The position numbers were made by a program, and so were the translations under genes. Under the pieces are notes generated by a model that was not told the DNA's origin, did not search any database, and saw nothing but the letters and a program-made list of their open reading frames with translations. A DNA stretch of 64,000 nt from Yoonia sp. F2084L (GTDB taxonomy: Bacteria; Pseudomonadota; Alphaproteobacteria; Rhodobacterales; Rhodobacteraceae), in the NCBI RefSeq assembly GCF_023015625.1, contig NZ_JALKAH010000005.1:124001-188000 (forward strand), in the 5' to 3' direction. Numbering within the stretch: position 1 is the stretch's first letter; each line of letters opens with the position of its first letter. Positions 48,407 through 57,760 of this stretch are shown here, in pieces.

Positions 48407-48613
48407 ATGGCGGATGATCCACTTTTCTGGCTGATGTCACTTTCAGTGCTGATTGTACTTGGCATCCTGATGTGGGGTATGGGCAGTTTTGGCAAAGGCG
48501 GCGAATACAATCGCAAGCACGCCAATAAGATCATGCGCTGGCGGATCGGGGCCCAGTTGTTTGCCGTCGTACTTATCTTGTTGTTTGTCTATCTGCGCGG
48601 CGAAGGGGCCTGA
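48407..48613 (+). CDS. HIG1-like twin-transmembrane small protein
   Basis: This 68-residue protein has two membrane helices (WLMSLSVLIVLGILMWGMGSF and GAQLFAVVLILLFVYLRG) around a basic loop EYNRKHANKIMRWRIGAQ, the conserved N-x-RW-R-Q region of HIG1-domain proteins. In mitochondria and some alphaproteobacteria such proteins associate with cytochrome c oxidase; a role in the respiratory chain is plausible here. It lies 5 bp before the cobalamin adenosyltransferase gene. Confidence 0.82.
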   Translation: MADDPLFWLMSLSVLIVLGILMWGMGSFGKGGEYNRKHANKIMRWRIGAQLFAVVLILLFVYLRGEGA

Positions 48614-48618
48614 AGACC

Positions 48619-49191
48619 ATGGTTGTTCTGAACAAAATCTATACAAAAACCGGCGATGCGGGTGAAACGGCACTTGGCAATGGCAGCCGGGTGGCCAAAC
48701 ATTCACTGCGGGTGACGTCCTACGGGACAGTGGACGAGACGAACGCCACCGTGGGTCTGGCACGGCTGCATGCAACGGGTGAAATGGACGCGCAACTGGC
48801 GATGATCCAGAACGACCTTTTTGATTTGGGCGCGGACCTGTGCCGTCCTGACATGGAAAAAGACGGCGACTCTGAATATCCTGTCCTGCGTATGACAGAC
48901 GCGCAGGTCGAGCGGCTGGAAGGTCAGATTGATGCGATGACCAAGGAAGTTGAACCCTTGCGCAGTTTTATCCTGCCGGGCGGATCAGCGCTTGCTGCCT
49001 ATTTGCATTTGTGCCGGACCGTTTCGCGCCGGGCAGAGCGATTGACGGTGGAACTGGCGACAATGGAGTCTGTGAACCCTGCGGCCGTAAAATACCTTAA
49101 CCGTCTGTCAGACTGGTGCTTTCAAGCGTCCAGGATCGCGAACAACAACGGCAAGGACGACGTGCTTTGGGTGCCCGGTGCGAACCGCTAG
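48619..49191 (+). CDS. PduO-type cob(I)alamin adenosyltransferase
   Basis: This 190-residue enzyme transfers adenosine from ATP to cob(I)alamin to make coenzyme B12. Motifs seen are IYTKTGDAGETALGNG (ATP-binding loop), SYGTVDETNA, and the helix RAERLTVEL, with LSDWCFQASRIANN near the C-terminus. The partner is probably a B12-dependent mutase elsewhere. Its stop codon abuts the third copy of the GTAA-footed palindrome. Confidence 0.93.
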   Translation: MVVLNKIYTKTGDAGETALGNGSRVAKHSLRVTSYGTVDETNATVGLARLHATGEMDAQLAMIQNDLFDLGADLCRPDMEKDGDSEYPVLRMTDAQVERLEGQIDAMTKEVEPLRSFILPGGSALAAYLHLCRTVSRRAERLTVELATMESVNPAAVKYLNRLSDWCFQASRIANNNGKDDVLWVPGANR

Positions 49192-49217
49192 GTAAGGTGG
49201 ATCATGATCCACCTTAC
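49192..49217. repeat. 26-bp perfect palindrome, copy 3
   Basis: The same core as the palindromes at 39691 and 41220, starting at the base after the TAG stop of the cobalamin adenosyltransferase gene. Flanks differ from the tuf-linked copies, so it is an independent insertion of the same element. Confidence 0.85.
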
Positions 49218-49356
49218 GTTTCGCACCTGACGTGCACGTCAAGAACGTGGCGTCGGGAGGCCTTGGCGCGTCGATTTTACACTGTTTTCCCGGGCACGCG
49301 CACGATAACAACATCCTGAGAACATAAATGATCAGATTCTTAGGAGAAGAACGCAG

Positions 49357-50115
49357 ATGAAGGTCCTTGTACCCGTCAAGCGCGTGATCGACTACAACGT
49401 GAAGGTTCGCGTCAAAGCGGATGGTTCCGGTGTTGATCTCGCCAACGTCAAAATGTCGATGAACCCATTCGATGAAATCGCCGTTGAAGAGGCGATCCGC
49501 CTGCGCGAAGCAGGCAAGGTCGAAGAAGTCATCGCGGTGTCCATCGGCGTCAAGCAAAGTCAGGAAACATTGCGCACCGCCCTTGCGATGGGTGCCGACC
49601 GTGCAATCCTTGTCGTCGCGACAGATGATGTGCACACGGACATCGAACCGCTGGCCGTTGCGAAAATCCTGGCGGCCATCGTCAAGGAAGAAGATCCGGG
49701 TCTGGTTCTGTGTGGCAAGCAAGCCATCGACAATGACATGAACGCGACAGGCCAGATGCTGTCTGCCCTGCTGGGATGGTCACAAGCAACATTCGCATCC
49801 GAGGTCGATGTGGACGGCGACAGCGCCACAGTGACCCGCGAAGTGGACGGCGGCCTGCAAACGATCAAGGTCAAGATGCCGACTATCGTGACTGTGGACC
49901 TGCGTTTGAACGAACCACGTTATGCGTCACTGCCCAACATCATGAAGGCCAAGAAAAAGCCTTTGGACGAAAAGACACCGGCCGATTACGGCGTTGATGT
50001 CGCACCGCGCTTGGCCGTCGTTAGCACGGCTGAGCCCGAAGCACGCAAAGCGGGCATCATCGTTGGTTCTGTCGATGAACTTGTTGAAAAACTCAAAGAA
50101 GCGGGGGCTGTATAA
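49357..50115 (+). CDS. etfB: Electron transfer flavoprotein subunit beta
   Basis: This is the AMP-binding subunit of ETF, 252 residues. It starts [49 protein letters not shown], the family signature, and contains [28 protein letters not shown] passes electrons from acyl-CoA dehydrogenases to ETF-ubiquinone oxidoreductase. AGGAG precedes the ATG. Its TAA overlaps the etfA ATG (TAATG). Confidence 0.97.
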   Translation: MKVLVPVKRVIDYNVKVRVKADGSGVDLANVKMSMNPFDEIAVEEAIRLREAGKVEEVIAVSIGVKQSQETLRTALAMGADRAILVVATDDVHTDIEPLAVAKILAAIVKEEDPGLVLCGKQAIDNDMNATGQMLSALLGWSQATFASEVDVDGDSATVTREVDGGLQTIKVKMPTIVTVDLRLNEPRYASLPNIMKAKKKPLDEKTPADYGVDVAPRLAVVSTAEPEARKAGIIVGSVDELVEKLKEAGAV

Positions 50116-51041
50116 TGGCTGTACTTCTAATTGGCGAAGTCACAGACGGCGCATTGGCCGTTGATGCGACTGCAAAAGCTGTCTCTGCAGCGCAGGCCTT
50201 GGGCGATGTGACCGTGCTTTGTGCCGGTGCCTCTGCAAAGGTTGCGGCTGATGAGGCGGCAACAATTCAAGGCGTGTCAAAGGTGCTTTGCGCCGAAGAC
50301 CCGGCCCTTGGTCATCGTCTGGCAGAACCAACTGCCGACCTCATCGTGTCATTGGCTGGCGATTACACCCATATCGCCGCACCCGGTACGACCGACGCCA
50401 AGAACGTCATGCCACGCGTGGCGGCATTGTTGGATGCGATGGTCATTTCCGAAGTGACAGCCATCGTTGACGCCGATACGTTCGAGCGCCCAATCTACGC
50501 CGGCAACGCGATCCAGACGGTCAAATCCGCTGACGCCAAGAAGGTCATGACCATCCGTACCGCCGGCTATGACGCCGCTGAGATGGGCGGTTCCGCCACT
50601 GTTGAAAGCATCGGTGCTGCTGGTAACCCCGGTCTGTCTGAATGGGTCGAAGACAAGGTGGCAGCCTCAGACCGGCCAGAATTGACATCTGCAGGTGTCG
50701 TTGTGTCCGGTGGTCGTGGTGTGGGGTCGGAAGAGCACTTTGCCCTGATCGAAACGCTGGCTGATAAGCTGAACGCCGCAGTGGGTGCGTCACGTGCCGC
50801 TGTTGACAGCGGCTATGCGCCCAATGATTGGCAGGTCGGTCAAACCGGTAAGGTGGTCGCACCTGATCTCTATGTTGCCGTCGGTATCTCGGGTGCGATC
50901 CAGCACCTTGCGGGCATGAAAGACAGCAAGATCATCGTGGCAATCAACAAAGACGAAGAAGCGCCGATCTTCCAGGTCGCTGACTACGGTCTGGTTGCTG
51001 ACCTCTTTGACGCGGTGCCAGAACTGACCGGCAAGCTCTAG
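50115..51041 (+). CDS. etfA: Electron transfer flavoprotein subunit alpha
   Basis: This is the FAD-binding subunit of ETF, 308 residues. The C-terminal FAD domain has [79 protein letters not shown], which are the classic EtfA signatures. It is translationally coupled to etfB and followed by a strong terminator. Confidence 0.97.
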   Translation: MAVLLIGEVTDGALAVDATAKAVSAAQALGDVTVLCAGASAKVAADEAATIQGVSKVLCAEDPALGHRLAEPTADLIVSLAGDYTHIAAPGTTDAKNVMPRVAALLDAMVISEVTAIVDADTFERPIYAGNAIQTVKSADAKKVMTIRTAGYDAAEMGGSATVESIGAAGNPGLSEWVEDKVAASDRPELTSAGVVVSGGRGVGSEEHFALIETLADKLNAAVGASRAAVDSGYAPNDWQVGQTGKVVAPDLYVAVGISGAIQHLAGMKDSKIIVAINKDEEAPIFQVADYGLVADLFDAVPELTGKL

Positions 51042-51062
51042 GCGTCCGCCTGGGTGAACTTG

Positions 51063-51093
51063 AAAAGGCCCGCGCCAATGCGCGGGCCTTTTT
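51063..51093 (+). terminator. Intrinsic terminator of etfBA
   Basis: A perfect nine-base stem GGCCCGCGC/GCGCGGGCC with a CAAT loop and five T residues, 22 bp after the etfA stop. The A-run on the other side means it may also serve the convergent gene. Confidence 0.9.
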
Positions 51094-51938
51094 CATATCT
51101 CATAAAGCGTATCGCGGATTGATCGCACCAAGGCAGCACTGGCCTCAACATGGCAATCCACACCCAGCATCTCGGACGCTGCTTTGGTCTGTGAAACTGG
51201 GAAAAACATGCCTTCAGTCCCCTGCGCGACCGCTTTCTCGGATGGGTTGGCGATCACGACATCCTTTACCAGTGGGCGCAACTCATCAATCATTGATGCG
51301 GTGATGAACAAAGGATCGACCTGAAGCTGGTTTTGCCGTTTTGACCAATGACTGTCAGTCATCTCATCCTCGGAAAACCACAGCAGGATCACACGGTTAC
51401 CGATCTGACCCAGCATATTACGCATCCGCGCCAGCCAAGCCTCGCGCAATTCGCCCACGACGGTTTCGAACCGTTCAATAGACTTCGTATGCAACGCGCC
51501 CAGCATGTGCCGCGTAAAGGAGTATTCGGAAAAGTCCACATCGTGATAGATCGCTTGCAAGACGGTTGAAGCGCGCAAAAAACGGTCGTTGCGACGTGGA
51601 TGGACGGAGTAAAACCGGTTCGACAAGTAGTTGGCGCCCATCACCTGAACCACGGTCAGATCAGCCTCTGAACAAATACCCATCACTGTGGGGTCATTCA
51701 CGAAGGCATCAATGCCGCCATTCACACAACCAAAATTCACACAAGGCTGGCGCATCGCCTTTTCGACCAGCGCTGGGAACGGCTTTTCAATGAATTTCCC
51801 ATAGGTCTCTGTTCCGCCGACAAAGGCAAGATAAGGCGCATCCAGCCGTTTGCGCGGCCCGCGGAACAGCATCCGGGAATTACCATAGCGGCAGGGCGAA
51901 TACGACAGATCACCCAGTTCAACGTTTTCGTGCTTCAT
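51093..51938 (-). CDS. DUF6473-like protein
   Basis: This is a 281-residue protein whose N-terminus YSPCRYGNSRMLFRGPRKRLDAPYLAFVGGTETYGKFIEKPFPALVE I associate with DUF6473, a family common in Rhodobacteraceae. Its biochemical role is unknown; fold hints point to a GSCFA/SGNH-like or capsule-linked protein. The ATG at 51936-51938 has AAGGGG nine bases upstream; a GTG at 51968 is in frame but weaker. It is convergent with etfA, ending at the terminator. Confidence 0.7.
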   Translation of the reverse strand: MKHENVELGDLSYSPCRYGNSRMLFRGPRKRLDAPYLAFVGGTETYGKFIEKPFPALVEKAMRQPCVNFGCVNGGIDAFVNDPTVMGICSEADLTVVQVMGANYLSNRFYSVHPRRNDRFLRASTVLQAIYHDVDFSEYSFTRHMLGALHTKSIERFETVVGELREAWLARMRNMLGQIGNRVILLWFSEDEMTDSHWSKRQNQLQVDPLFITASMIDELRPLVKDVVIANPSEKAVAQGTEGMFFPVSQTKAASEMLGVDCHVEASAALVRSIRDTLYEI

Positions 51939-52098
51939 GGCTTCAACCCCTTTGATTTCTTCACCCACGATGCAGATTCGCTGAAATCCTTTGCCAATTC
52001 GCTAATGCGCATATTCGTTAAAACTTTTACCTATCGACCCGCCTTGATGCTGCCCCCCGCTGGGGCCTATGGTGCAGCGAACCGTTGAGGAATTGATC

Positions 52099-52971
52099 AT
52101 GGCAATTGAACAGGTAGGCATTGTTGGCGCAGGCCAGATGGGCAACGGCATCGCGCATGTTTTTGCCCTAGCCGAATACGAGGTGCTGCTGACGGACATC
52201 AGCCAAGAGGCGCTTGACGCGGCCGTTGCCCTGATTGAACGCAATCTGGATCGGCAGGTCAGCAAAGAGCTGATCACAGCTTCCCAGAAAGCCGATGCAA
52301 TCAAGCGGATCGGCACGACCCAGACCCTGACCGATCTGGGCAAAACAGATCTGATCATTGAGGCCGCGACCGAGCGTGAGACGATCAAGACGGCGATTTT
52401 TGAGGACCTTGTGCCCCATCTGAAGCCAGATACTATCCTGACCTCCAACACCTCCTCTATTTCAATCACGCGCCTCGCGTCGCGCACCGACCGGCCTGAG
52501 AAATTCATGGGGTTCCACTTCATGAACCCGGTGCCGATCATGCAACTGGTCGAGTTGATCCGTGGCATCGCAACGGATGAGCCGACGTTCAAAGCCTGTT
52601 ATGCCGTCGTTGAGCGTCTGGGCAAAACTTCGGCCACAGCAGAAGATTTCCCCGCCTTCATCGTGAACCGCATCCTGATGCCAATGATCAATGAGGCGAT
52701 CTACACGCTTTACGAAGGTGTGGGATCGGTGCAGTCGATTGATACGTCACTGAAACTGGGTGCAAATCACCCGATGGGGCCGCTGGAACTGGCAGACTTT
52801 ATCGGGCTTGATACCTGCCTTGCCATTATGAACGTATTGCATGACGGACTGGCCGACACGAAGTACCGCCCTTGCCCATTGCTGACGAAATACGTGGAAG
52901 CTGGCTGGTTGGGTCGTAAATCGCTACGCGGATTTTATGACTACCGGGGGGATACTCCGGTTCCGACGCGA
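52099..52971 (+). CDS. 3-hydroxybutyryl-CoA dehydrogenase
   Basis: This is a 291-residue (stop near 52972-52974) NAD-dependent 3-hydroxyacyl-CoA dehydrogenase. It has Rossmann loop VGIVGAGQMGNGIAHVFA, catalytic His in GFHFMNPVPIMQLVELI, and the C-terminal domain KLGANHPMGPLELADFIGLDTCLAIMNVLHDGL. GAGG lies eight bases before the ATG at 52099. It oxidises 3-hydroxybutyryl-CoA to acetoacetyl-CoA in butyrate or PHB metabolism. The position after etfBA is typical of roseobacters, with the DUF6473-like gene inserted on the other strand. Confidence 0.94.
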
Positions 52972-52987
52972 TAGGTTACCGGGAACG

Positions 52988-53068
52988 ATGGCTGAGCCTG
53001 AGCAGATTGATGCTTGGTTGCAGTATTGGGTCGCGATACAAAGCAAAGCCAACATCTGGATCGACTAA
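52988..53068 (+). CDS. Possible 26-residue small protein after the hydroxybutyryl-CoA dehydrogenase gene
   Basis: A short frame of 26 codons (MAEPEQIDAWLQYWVAIQSK and six more residues) starts 14 bp after the dehydrogenase stop, with GGGAAC just upstream. It has balanced composition with three Trp residues, but no family is recognised and the frame could be chance. Confidence 0.25.
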   Translation: MAEPEQIDAWLQYWVAIQSKANIWID

Positions 53069-53100
53069 ACCGGCCAGCATCCCACATCAGGGGTCCGGTT

Positions 53101-53125
53101 AGCTGACGCACACCGGCTGTCAGCT
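53101..53125. repeat. Inverted repeat between convergent genes
   Basis: AGCTGAC and GTCAGCT arms around an 11-base loop lie between the plus-strand dehydrogenase and the minus-strand GGDEF-EAL gene. There is no T-run, so it is not a classical terminator; it may act as a transcript-end stem. Confidence 0.4.
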
Positions 53126-53150
53126 GAGCGACCCGTTGAAAAACGATGGA

Positions 53151-54713
53151 TCAGGACGCTTGGCGCGCTGCCATATCATTGAGCAGCCCATCTGTCCGGC
53201 CGAGGAAATCTGAAACGGCTTTCGCGTCCATTGCCTTTGCAAACAGGAAGCCTTGGCCTTGGCGACACTGCCGATCTGAAAGAAAACTCAGGGCCTCATC
53301 AGTTTCAATTCCCTCAGCCGTGACCTTGATATCCATTGACCGTGCGAGCGCCAGAATAGCTGTGACGATTTTGGCATTCTGCGGTGTGGTTTCGACATGC
53401 GACACGAAACTCTTGTCGATCTTGATCTTGTCGAATGGCAGCTTGCTAAGCGTTGCCAAACTAGAGAAGCCTGTTCCGAAGTCGTCGAGGGATATCTGCA
53501 TGCCAAGTTCTTTAAGGGCATCCAGAGCCTTTTTCGCTTCGCCGATGTTACCGATCACAGCGTTTTCGGTAATCTCAATCTCGATGCGGTTTGGGGCAAT
53601 TTTCGACTCACTCAACTGCCATTTGATGTTTTCCAACAGCTCGTCATCAAACAGGCGTGGGGACAGGTTGAATGCAATGAACAGGTTTTCATCCCACTCC
53701 GCCGCCAGCTTGAGCGCTTTGCGCATCACCTGCCATGTTATTGCATTGATAAGCCCCATATCCTCGGCCAGCAGAATAAATTCGTCTGGTCGAACGGGGC
53801 CAAGCGTGGGGCTGTTCCAACGCGAAAGAACCTCAAAGCCGCATACACTTCCGTCATTGATGTCAACGATTGGCTGAAAATGCGGCTCAAAACTCATCTC
53901 AGCCACGGCTGCTTTCAATTCAGCTTCAAGCAGAGCCTGCTTGTGCAGTTCATCGCCAAGGTCTTTGTCAAAAAAGGCGTAACGGCCGCGGCCCTGTTGT
54001 TTTGCCCGATACATCGCCTGATCGGCGTTTCTTATCATTGATTGCGCATCTTCGCCTTGATGCCAACGACTTATGCCGATGCTGCTGCCGATGTTTGCAA
54101 GCCATCCATCAAATTCTACAGGCTCTCCGATTTCCGTCAAAAGCCTTCGTGCCAGTCTGGTTGACCCTGTGAATTTCAAATTGTCCAATATCAGAATGGC
54201 AAATTCGTCACCGCCCAGACGCGCCACCTTGTCGTCACTGCCGCAGCATTTCTGAATCCGACGCGTGACTTCCTGAAGAACCAAATCGCCGCTTTCATGC
54301 CCGCGCAGGTCATTGACGGCCTTGAACCGGTCCAGATCAAGCAAAAGCACGGTCGGGACTTCATCCTGCGTCACATTTTCAGTAGCGGCGTCTAACAGCT
54401 CGCTGAAATAGCGCCGGTTATACAACCCGGTAAGCGCATCGTGGCGTGCGGCATGCTGGGCATTGTTCTTGGCCTCAGATGCATCGCGCATGGCAGCACG
54501 CAGGCGCTTATTCGCACGAAAAAGCAGAAACGGCAAAATCGCCGCGCCAATTGCGTAGACGAGGATAATCTCGTCAAGATCCCAATCTTCATGCGAACGG
54601 CTGAATTCAAAAAATGCTTCAAACGCCTCGGCCTCAGCCGCGAATATATAGGCAATTACACCGACCAAACACACAAGCGCGTCGATCCAATACGCCTTAA
54701 TCCTATTCAACAT
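53151..54713 (-). CDS. Membrane-bound GGDEF-EAL protein
   Basis: This 520-residue protein has two N-terminal membrane helices (IDALVCLVGVIAYIFAAE and IILVYAIGAAILPFLLF). The GGDEF domain has an intact ARLGGDEFA. In the EAL domain the EAL motif itself is EVL (CGFEVLSRW); the catalytic Glu remains, and the other residues (FNLS, EITE, LDDFGTG, IKIDK, AEGIET) are present. Both activities are possible. It stands alone, convergent with the dehydrogenase gene and upstream of an acyltransferase gene on the same strand by 134 bp. Confidence 0.93.
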   Translation of the reverse strand: MLNRIKAYWIDALVCLVGVIAYIFAAEAEAFEAFFEFSRSHEDWDLDEIILVYAIGAAILPFLLFRANKRLRAAMRDASEAKNNAQHAARHDALTGLYNRRYFSELLDAATENVTQDEVPTVLLLDLDRFKAVNDLRGHESGDLVLQEVTRRIQKCCGSDDKVARLGGDEFAILILDNLKFTGSTRLARRLLTEIGEPVEFDGWLANIGSSIGISRWHQGEDAQSMIRNADQAMYRAKQQGRGRYAFFDKDLGDELHKQALLEAELKAAVAEMSFEPHFQPIVDINDGSVCGFEVLSRWNSPTLGPVRPDEFILLAEDMGLINAITWQVMRKALKLAAEWDENLFIAFNLSPRLFDDELLENIKWQLSESKIAPNRIEIEITENAVIGNIGEAKKALDALKELGMQISLDDFGTGFSSLATLSKLPFDKIKIDKSFVSHVETTPQNAKIVTAILALARSMDIKVTAEGIETDEALSFLSDRQCRQGQGFLFAKAMDAKAVSDFLGRTDGLLNDMAARQAS

Positions 54714-54847
54714 AATACTAAACCCGGTCGTTTCGACGGCTTTAGGTTTAGCGGTAATCAGTTAACAACTCATGCATTATGCCCGTCCCCCAGCGCCGCT
54801 TTGTTTGCATTTTAGGTGCATCCCACCACGCGCCGGCCAATCCAGCT

Positions 54848-55726
54848 TCACTCTTTCAAGTTCAACGTTTCTTCGCGCATCCAATCCATGCAGGCGCGCT
54901 GGTCTTTCAGGCGCTCTTTAACCTCATCTTCGTCAAACGGATGCCCGACAACGGGCTTTTGTGGCCGACCGCAGGCATTCACGATCTCATGGATCAACAG
55001 GCTTTGACGCAGTGTCGCTGAAACCTGATTTGCCATTTGATACCAACGCGAATTTGCACCGGGAAAGAACAGTGGCACGACGCGGGCACCCGACATGCGG
55101 ATCATCTTGGCGGTGAAGAGGTTCCATTCATCCTCAACCATCGGGCCAAACAAGGAGTTCGATGAGGCCACAACGCCAGACGGAAATATCGCGATGACGC
55201 CGCCCTCTTTCAGATGCGCCATCGCTGCCTTGCGCATTTCAACCATTTTGGCCTGCGCGTCTTTTTCATGAGGGAATGGAACCGGGATCAGAAAATTGCC
55301 AGCGTCTTCGTCGATGTCGGTCAGGAAAGCGCGGGTCAGAATGCGGTAATCGGTGCGCACCCGCCCGATCAGATCAGCCATCACCATGCCATCGACCATG
55401 CCGTGCGGATGGTTGGCGACAATGACCACAGGGCCGGTCTTGGGAATGCGGTCAAGTTGCTCCTGCGGCGTGATCAGATCAATGCCCATCACATCCAGCG
55501 CACCACGCCAAAACGACTGACCGTGGTACTTGCCGCGCTTCTCGAACTTGCGGATCATGCGGATGATGTGGATCTTGCCCGAGCACCACTCAATCGTTTT
55601 GATGATGTTGCGTTTGATAGGGCTGTCAAAAGTGTTGGAGTAGGTCAGCGCCCCGCGGTCATAGACGCGTGGTGTGGCTTGGGAAACCGCAGGCTGCACA
55701 GAGGCTTTAGGGCTCGTTTCGGTCAA
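54848..55726 (-). CDS. Lysophospholipid acyltransferase family protein
   Basis: This 292-residue protein has the acyltransferase motif VVIVANHPHGMVDGMVM (His-x4-Asp) and the downstream FPSGVVASSN and VVPLFFPG segments. Such proteins acylate lysophosphatidic acid, lyso-ornithine lipid or similar. The predicted start is a TTG with AGGAC eight bases upstream, since no ATG occurs before the conserved core; a slightly different start is possible. It precedes HPr by 30 bp on the same strand as the PTS block, so read-through from it is unlikely; rather it may be at the end of that operon. Confidence 0.85.
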   Translation of the reverse strand: MTETSPKASVQPAVSQATPRVYDRGALTYSNTFDSPIKRNIIKTIEWCSGKIHIIRMIRKFEKRGKYHGQSFWRGALDVMGIDLITPQEQLDRIPKTGPVVIVANHPHGMVDGMVMADLIGRVRTDYRILTRAFLTDIDEDAGNFLIPVPFPHEKDAQAKMVEMRKAAMAHLKEGGVIAIFPSGVVASSNSLFGPMVEDEWNLFTAKMIRMSGARVVPLFFPGANSRWYQMANQVSATLRQSLLIHEIVNACGRPQKPVVGHPFDEDEVKERLKDQRACMDWMREETLNLKE

Positions 55727-55756
55727 TCTGCTTGTCCTATTCGATCCACATAGAGG

Positions 55757-56026
55757 TCAGTCGCCTTCGCCGAACTTATCCGCGACCAGATTTTCGATTG
55801 CCGCCGCAAGCTCGGCTGCCTGCGGACCGCGGGTTTCAACGTCAATAAAGGTTCCGATAGAAGCTGCCAACATTAAAAGACCCATGATGCTGTCGCCGCC
55901 TGTGCTGTTGCCGTCCTTGCTGACCGTGGCATCCGCATCAAAACTTTCGACCACTTCAACCAGTTTGGCAGAGGCGCGGGCGTGCAGGCCTTTGATGTTT
56001 TGGATTTTCAACCGCTGCACCGTCAT
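55757..56026 (-). CDS. Phosphocarrier protein HPr (PTS-Ntr type)
   Basis: This 89-residue HPr has the phosphorylated His in GLHARASAK and the regulatory Ser in GGDSIMGLLMLAAS, the site used by HprK. It takes phosphate from a PTS EI and passes it to EIIA. With no sugar permease nearby, it serves regulation rather than sugar transport. It overlaps the EIIA gene (ATGA). Confidence 0.95.
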   Translation of the reverse strand: MTVQRLKIQNIKGLHARASAKLVEVVESFDADATVSKDGNSTGGDSIMGLLMLAASIGTFIDVETRGPQAAELAAAIENLVADKFGEGD

Positions 56027-56418
56027 TGCGGAAGACCACCATTGTGGCTGTTGATGTATTTGTGCGCGGCAGCAATTGCAGCTTCAACCGCATCAGGCAC
56101 CGTCCTGTTGCGGGTCTTGGCCAGCTTGATCAGCATCGGCAGATTGGCCCCATAAAGGATCTTGCGATTGTCCGGACTACAAGCCCGCAAAGACAGGTTT
56201 GTGGGCGAACCCCCGAACATATCCGTCACGATCACAACGCCGTCGCCGGTATCGACCCCATCGGCCGCATCGCAAATCTCGGATTGCTTGGTCGCCCGAT
56301 CGTCTTCGGGACCGATGGCAATGCTGACCATGCCGGGCTGCGGCCCTACGACATGTTCCACGGCAGCGTGGTATTCCTGTGCAAGCCCACCATGTGCGAC
56401 GATGACGATACCGATCAA
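56023..56418 (-). CDS. PTS system EIIA component, mannose type
   Basis: This 131-residue EIIA-Man domain has the phosphorylatable His in [13 protein letters not shown] (about residue 9), and [13 protein letters not shown]. There is no IIB, IIC or IID partner, which is typical for alphaproteobacteria where it acts as a regulator with HPr and ChvG/ChvI. The start is a TTG overlapping the rapZ TGA (TTGA), so translation is coupled. Confidence 0.93.
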   Translation of the reverse strand: MIGIVIVAHGGLAQEYHAAVEHVVGPQPGMVSIAIGPEDDRATKQSEICDAADGVDTGDGVVIVTDMFGGSPTNLSLRACSPDNRKILYGANLPMLIKLAKTRNRTVPDAVEAAIAAAHKYINSHNGGLPQ

Positions 56419-57329
56419 ACCTTTTGTCCCATACTACCTTGCGCTTCGCGCCGCTCTAACTCGCGGTGTCGTTTAGACACATGCCATCCGTCTTGCGCAA
56501 GAGTTTCTGCCATATGTTCCGTCAGGGCAACTGAGCGGTGTTGCCCTCCGGTACACCCAAAGCCAATGGACAGATGCGCCTTGCCCTCATCCCGGTGGGC
56601 AGGCAGCAGCAAATCCACCAGTGCTTTCACCCGCTCAAAGAACGCTGGAAAGCGCGCGTCAGCCGCGACATAGGCGGCCACCGCCGGATCACGCCCGTCC
56701 AGTTTGCGCAGGTCCTCTTCCCAATGTGGATTTCGCAAAAAACGGCAATCCATGACGATATCCATGCCGCGCGGCAGGCCACGTTTGTAAGAGAAGGAAT
56801 GCAAGGTGACGCTTAGTCGGTGTCCGTCGCCGGCCCCAAACCAGCGCTCAACCTCAGCCTTGGCATCATGGGGTGACATGCCCGTGGTGTCGATCAAGAC
56901 ATCAGCACGTGCACGGATCGGAATCAGCAGTTCGCGTTCTGCAGATATCCCCGCAAGAGGCGGACCAGCGGGCGCAAGCGGGTGTCTGCGCCGTGTTTCG
57001 GAATACCTGCGCACAAGGTCTTCTTCGGCGGCATCCATGTAAAGGACCTGCGCCATCAGATCGCCCTGCCCGGTCAGCCGATCAATGGTTTCGATCAACG
57101 CATTTGTTCCAAAATCGCGGTTCCGCACATCGACGCCCAGCGCAAGCGGGCGCGCGGGTGGCGGACCGTCCAGCAGTCGTGGCAATAACGACAGCGGCAA
57201 ATTGTCGATCACCTCATACCCGAGGTCTTCCAACGCGTTGATCGCTGTTGTCCGCCCCGCCCCGGATGGACCAGTCACCAACACCACAGAGGGTGCCGAT
57301 TTTGAAGGGTCAGGACCTGCCCGTGTCAT
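56415..57329 (-). CDS. rapZ: RapZ-family RNase adapter / nucleotide-binding protein
   Basis: This 304-residue protein has Walker [10 protein letters not shown] (about 20-28; Arg replaces the usual Lys, which I recall as common in alphaproteobacterial RapZ) and the C-terminal [13 protein letters not shown] motif. In E. coli RapZ guides RNase E to GlmZ; the role in alphaproteobacteria is less clear. The ATG overlaps the hprK stop (ATGA). Confidence 0.94.
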   Translation of the reverse strand: MTRAGPDPSKSAPSVVLVTGPSGAGRTTAINALEDLGYEVIDNLPLSLLPRLLDGPPPARPLALGVDVRNRDFGTNALIETIDRLTGQGDLMAQVLYMDAAEEDLVRRYSETRRRHPLAPAGPPLAGISAERELLIPIRARADVLIDTTGMSPHDAKAEVERWFGAGDGHRLSVTLHSFSYKRGLPRGMDIVMDCRFLRNPHWEEDLRKLDGRDPAVAAYVAADARFPAFFERVKALVDLLLPAHRDEGKAHLSIGFGCTGGQHRSVALTEHMAETLAQDGWHVSKRHRELERREAQGSMGQKV

Positions 57330-57757
57330 CTATCGCTCCAACCGGCCTTGAGAATTTGCAGAATTGCCGGTGCAAAGTGTGGCGCATCAACCTTGTAGAT
57401 CAAGGGCACATCACATCCCAAAGCCGTGAAAATGCGCTCTTTTGGCAGTCGCTCCGCCTCTATGCGGTCCAGATCAACCACCAGCACAACCTGTGCCTGC
57501 ATTTCGTGATGGGCATTGATGATGCCAACACCGCGCGCTTCAATCAGGCCCACGATTGTTTGCGGACAATGAGCAATGAGATGACCATCCTGCGCGGTCA
57601 GCTGCACATGATCATCCGCAATCAAGGTGCACCCAAGTGCCAGCAGCGCCAAACCCAAGGCTGATTTGCCCGCACCCGATGCCCCTGTAATCGCGACCGC
57701 CCTCCCATCCCATGCCACACAGGTCGCGTGCAGGGTGTCAGGGGCGGGATCGGACAT
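57326..57757 (-). CDS. hprK: HPr kinase/phosphorylase, short alphaproteobacterial form
   Basis: This 143-residue protein has Walker [21 protein letters not shown] and the HprK capping segment [10 protein letters not shown], and [18 protein letters not shown]. It lacks the N-terminal domain of Firmicutes HprK, which is normal in alphaproteobacteria. It phosphorylates or dephosphorylates HPr on Ser. It lies 3 bp after chvG and overlaps rapZ, placing carbon-status control in the same transcript as the envelope two-component system. Confidence 0.95.
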   Translation of the reverse strand: MSDPAPDTLHATCVAWDGRAVAITGASGAGKSALGLALLALGCTLIADDHVQLTAQDGHLIAHCPQTIVGLIEARGVGIINAHHEMQAQVVLVVDLDRIEAERLPKERIFTALGCDVPLIYKVDAPHFAPAILQILKAGWSDR

Positions 57758-57760
57758 AGG

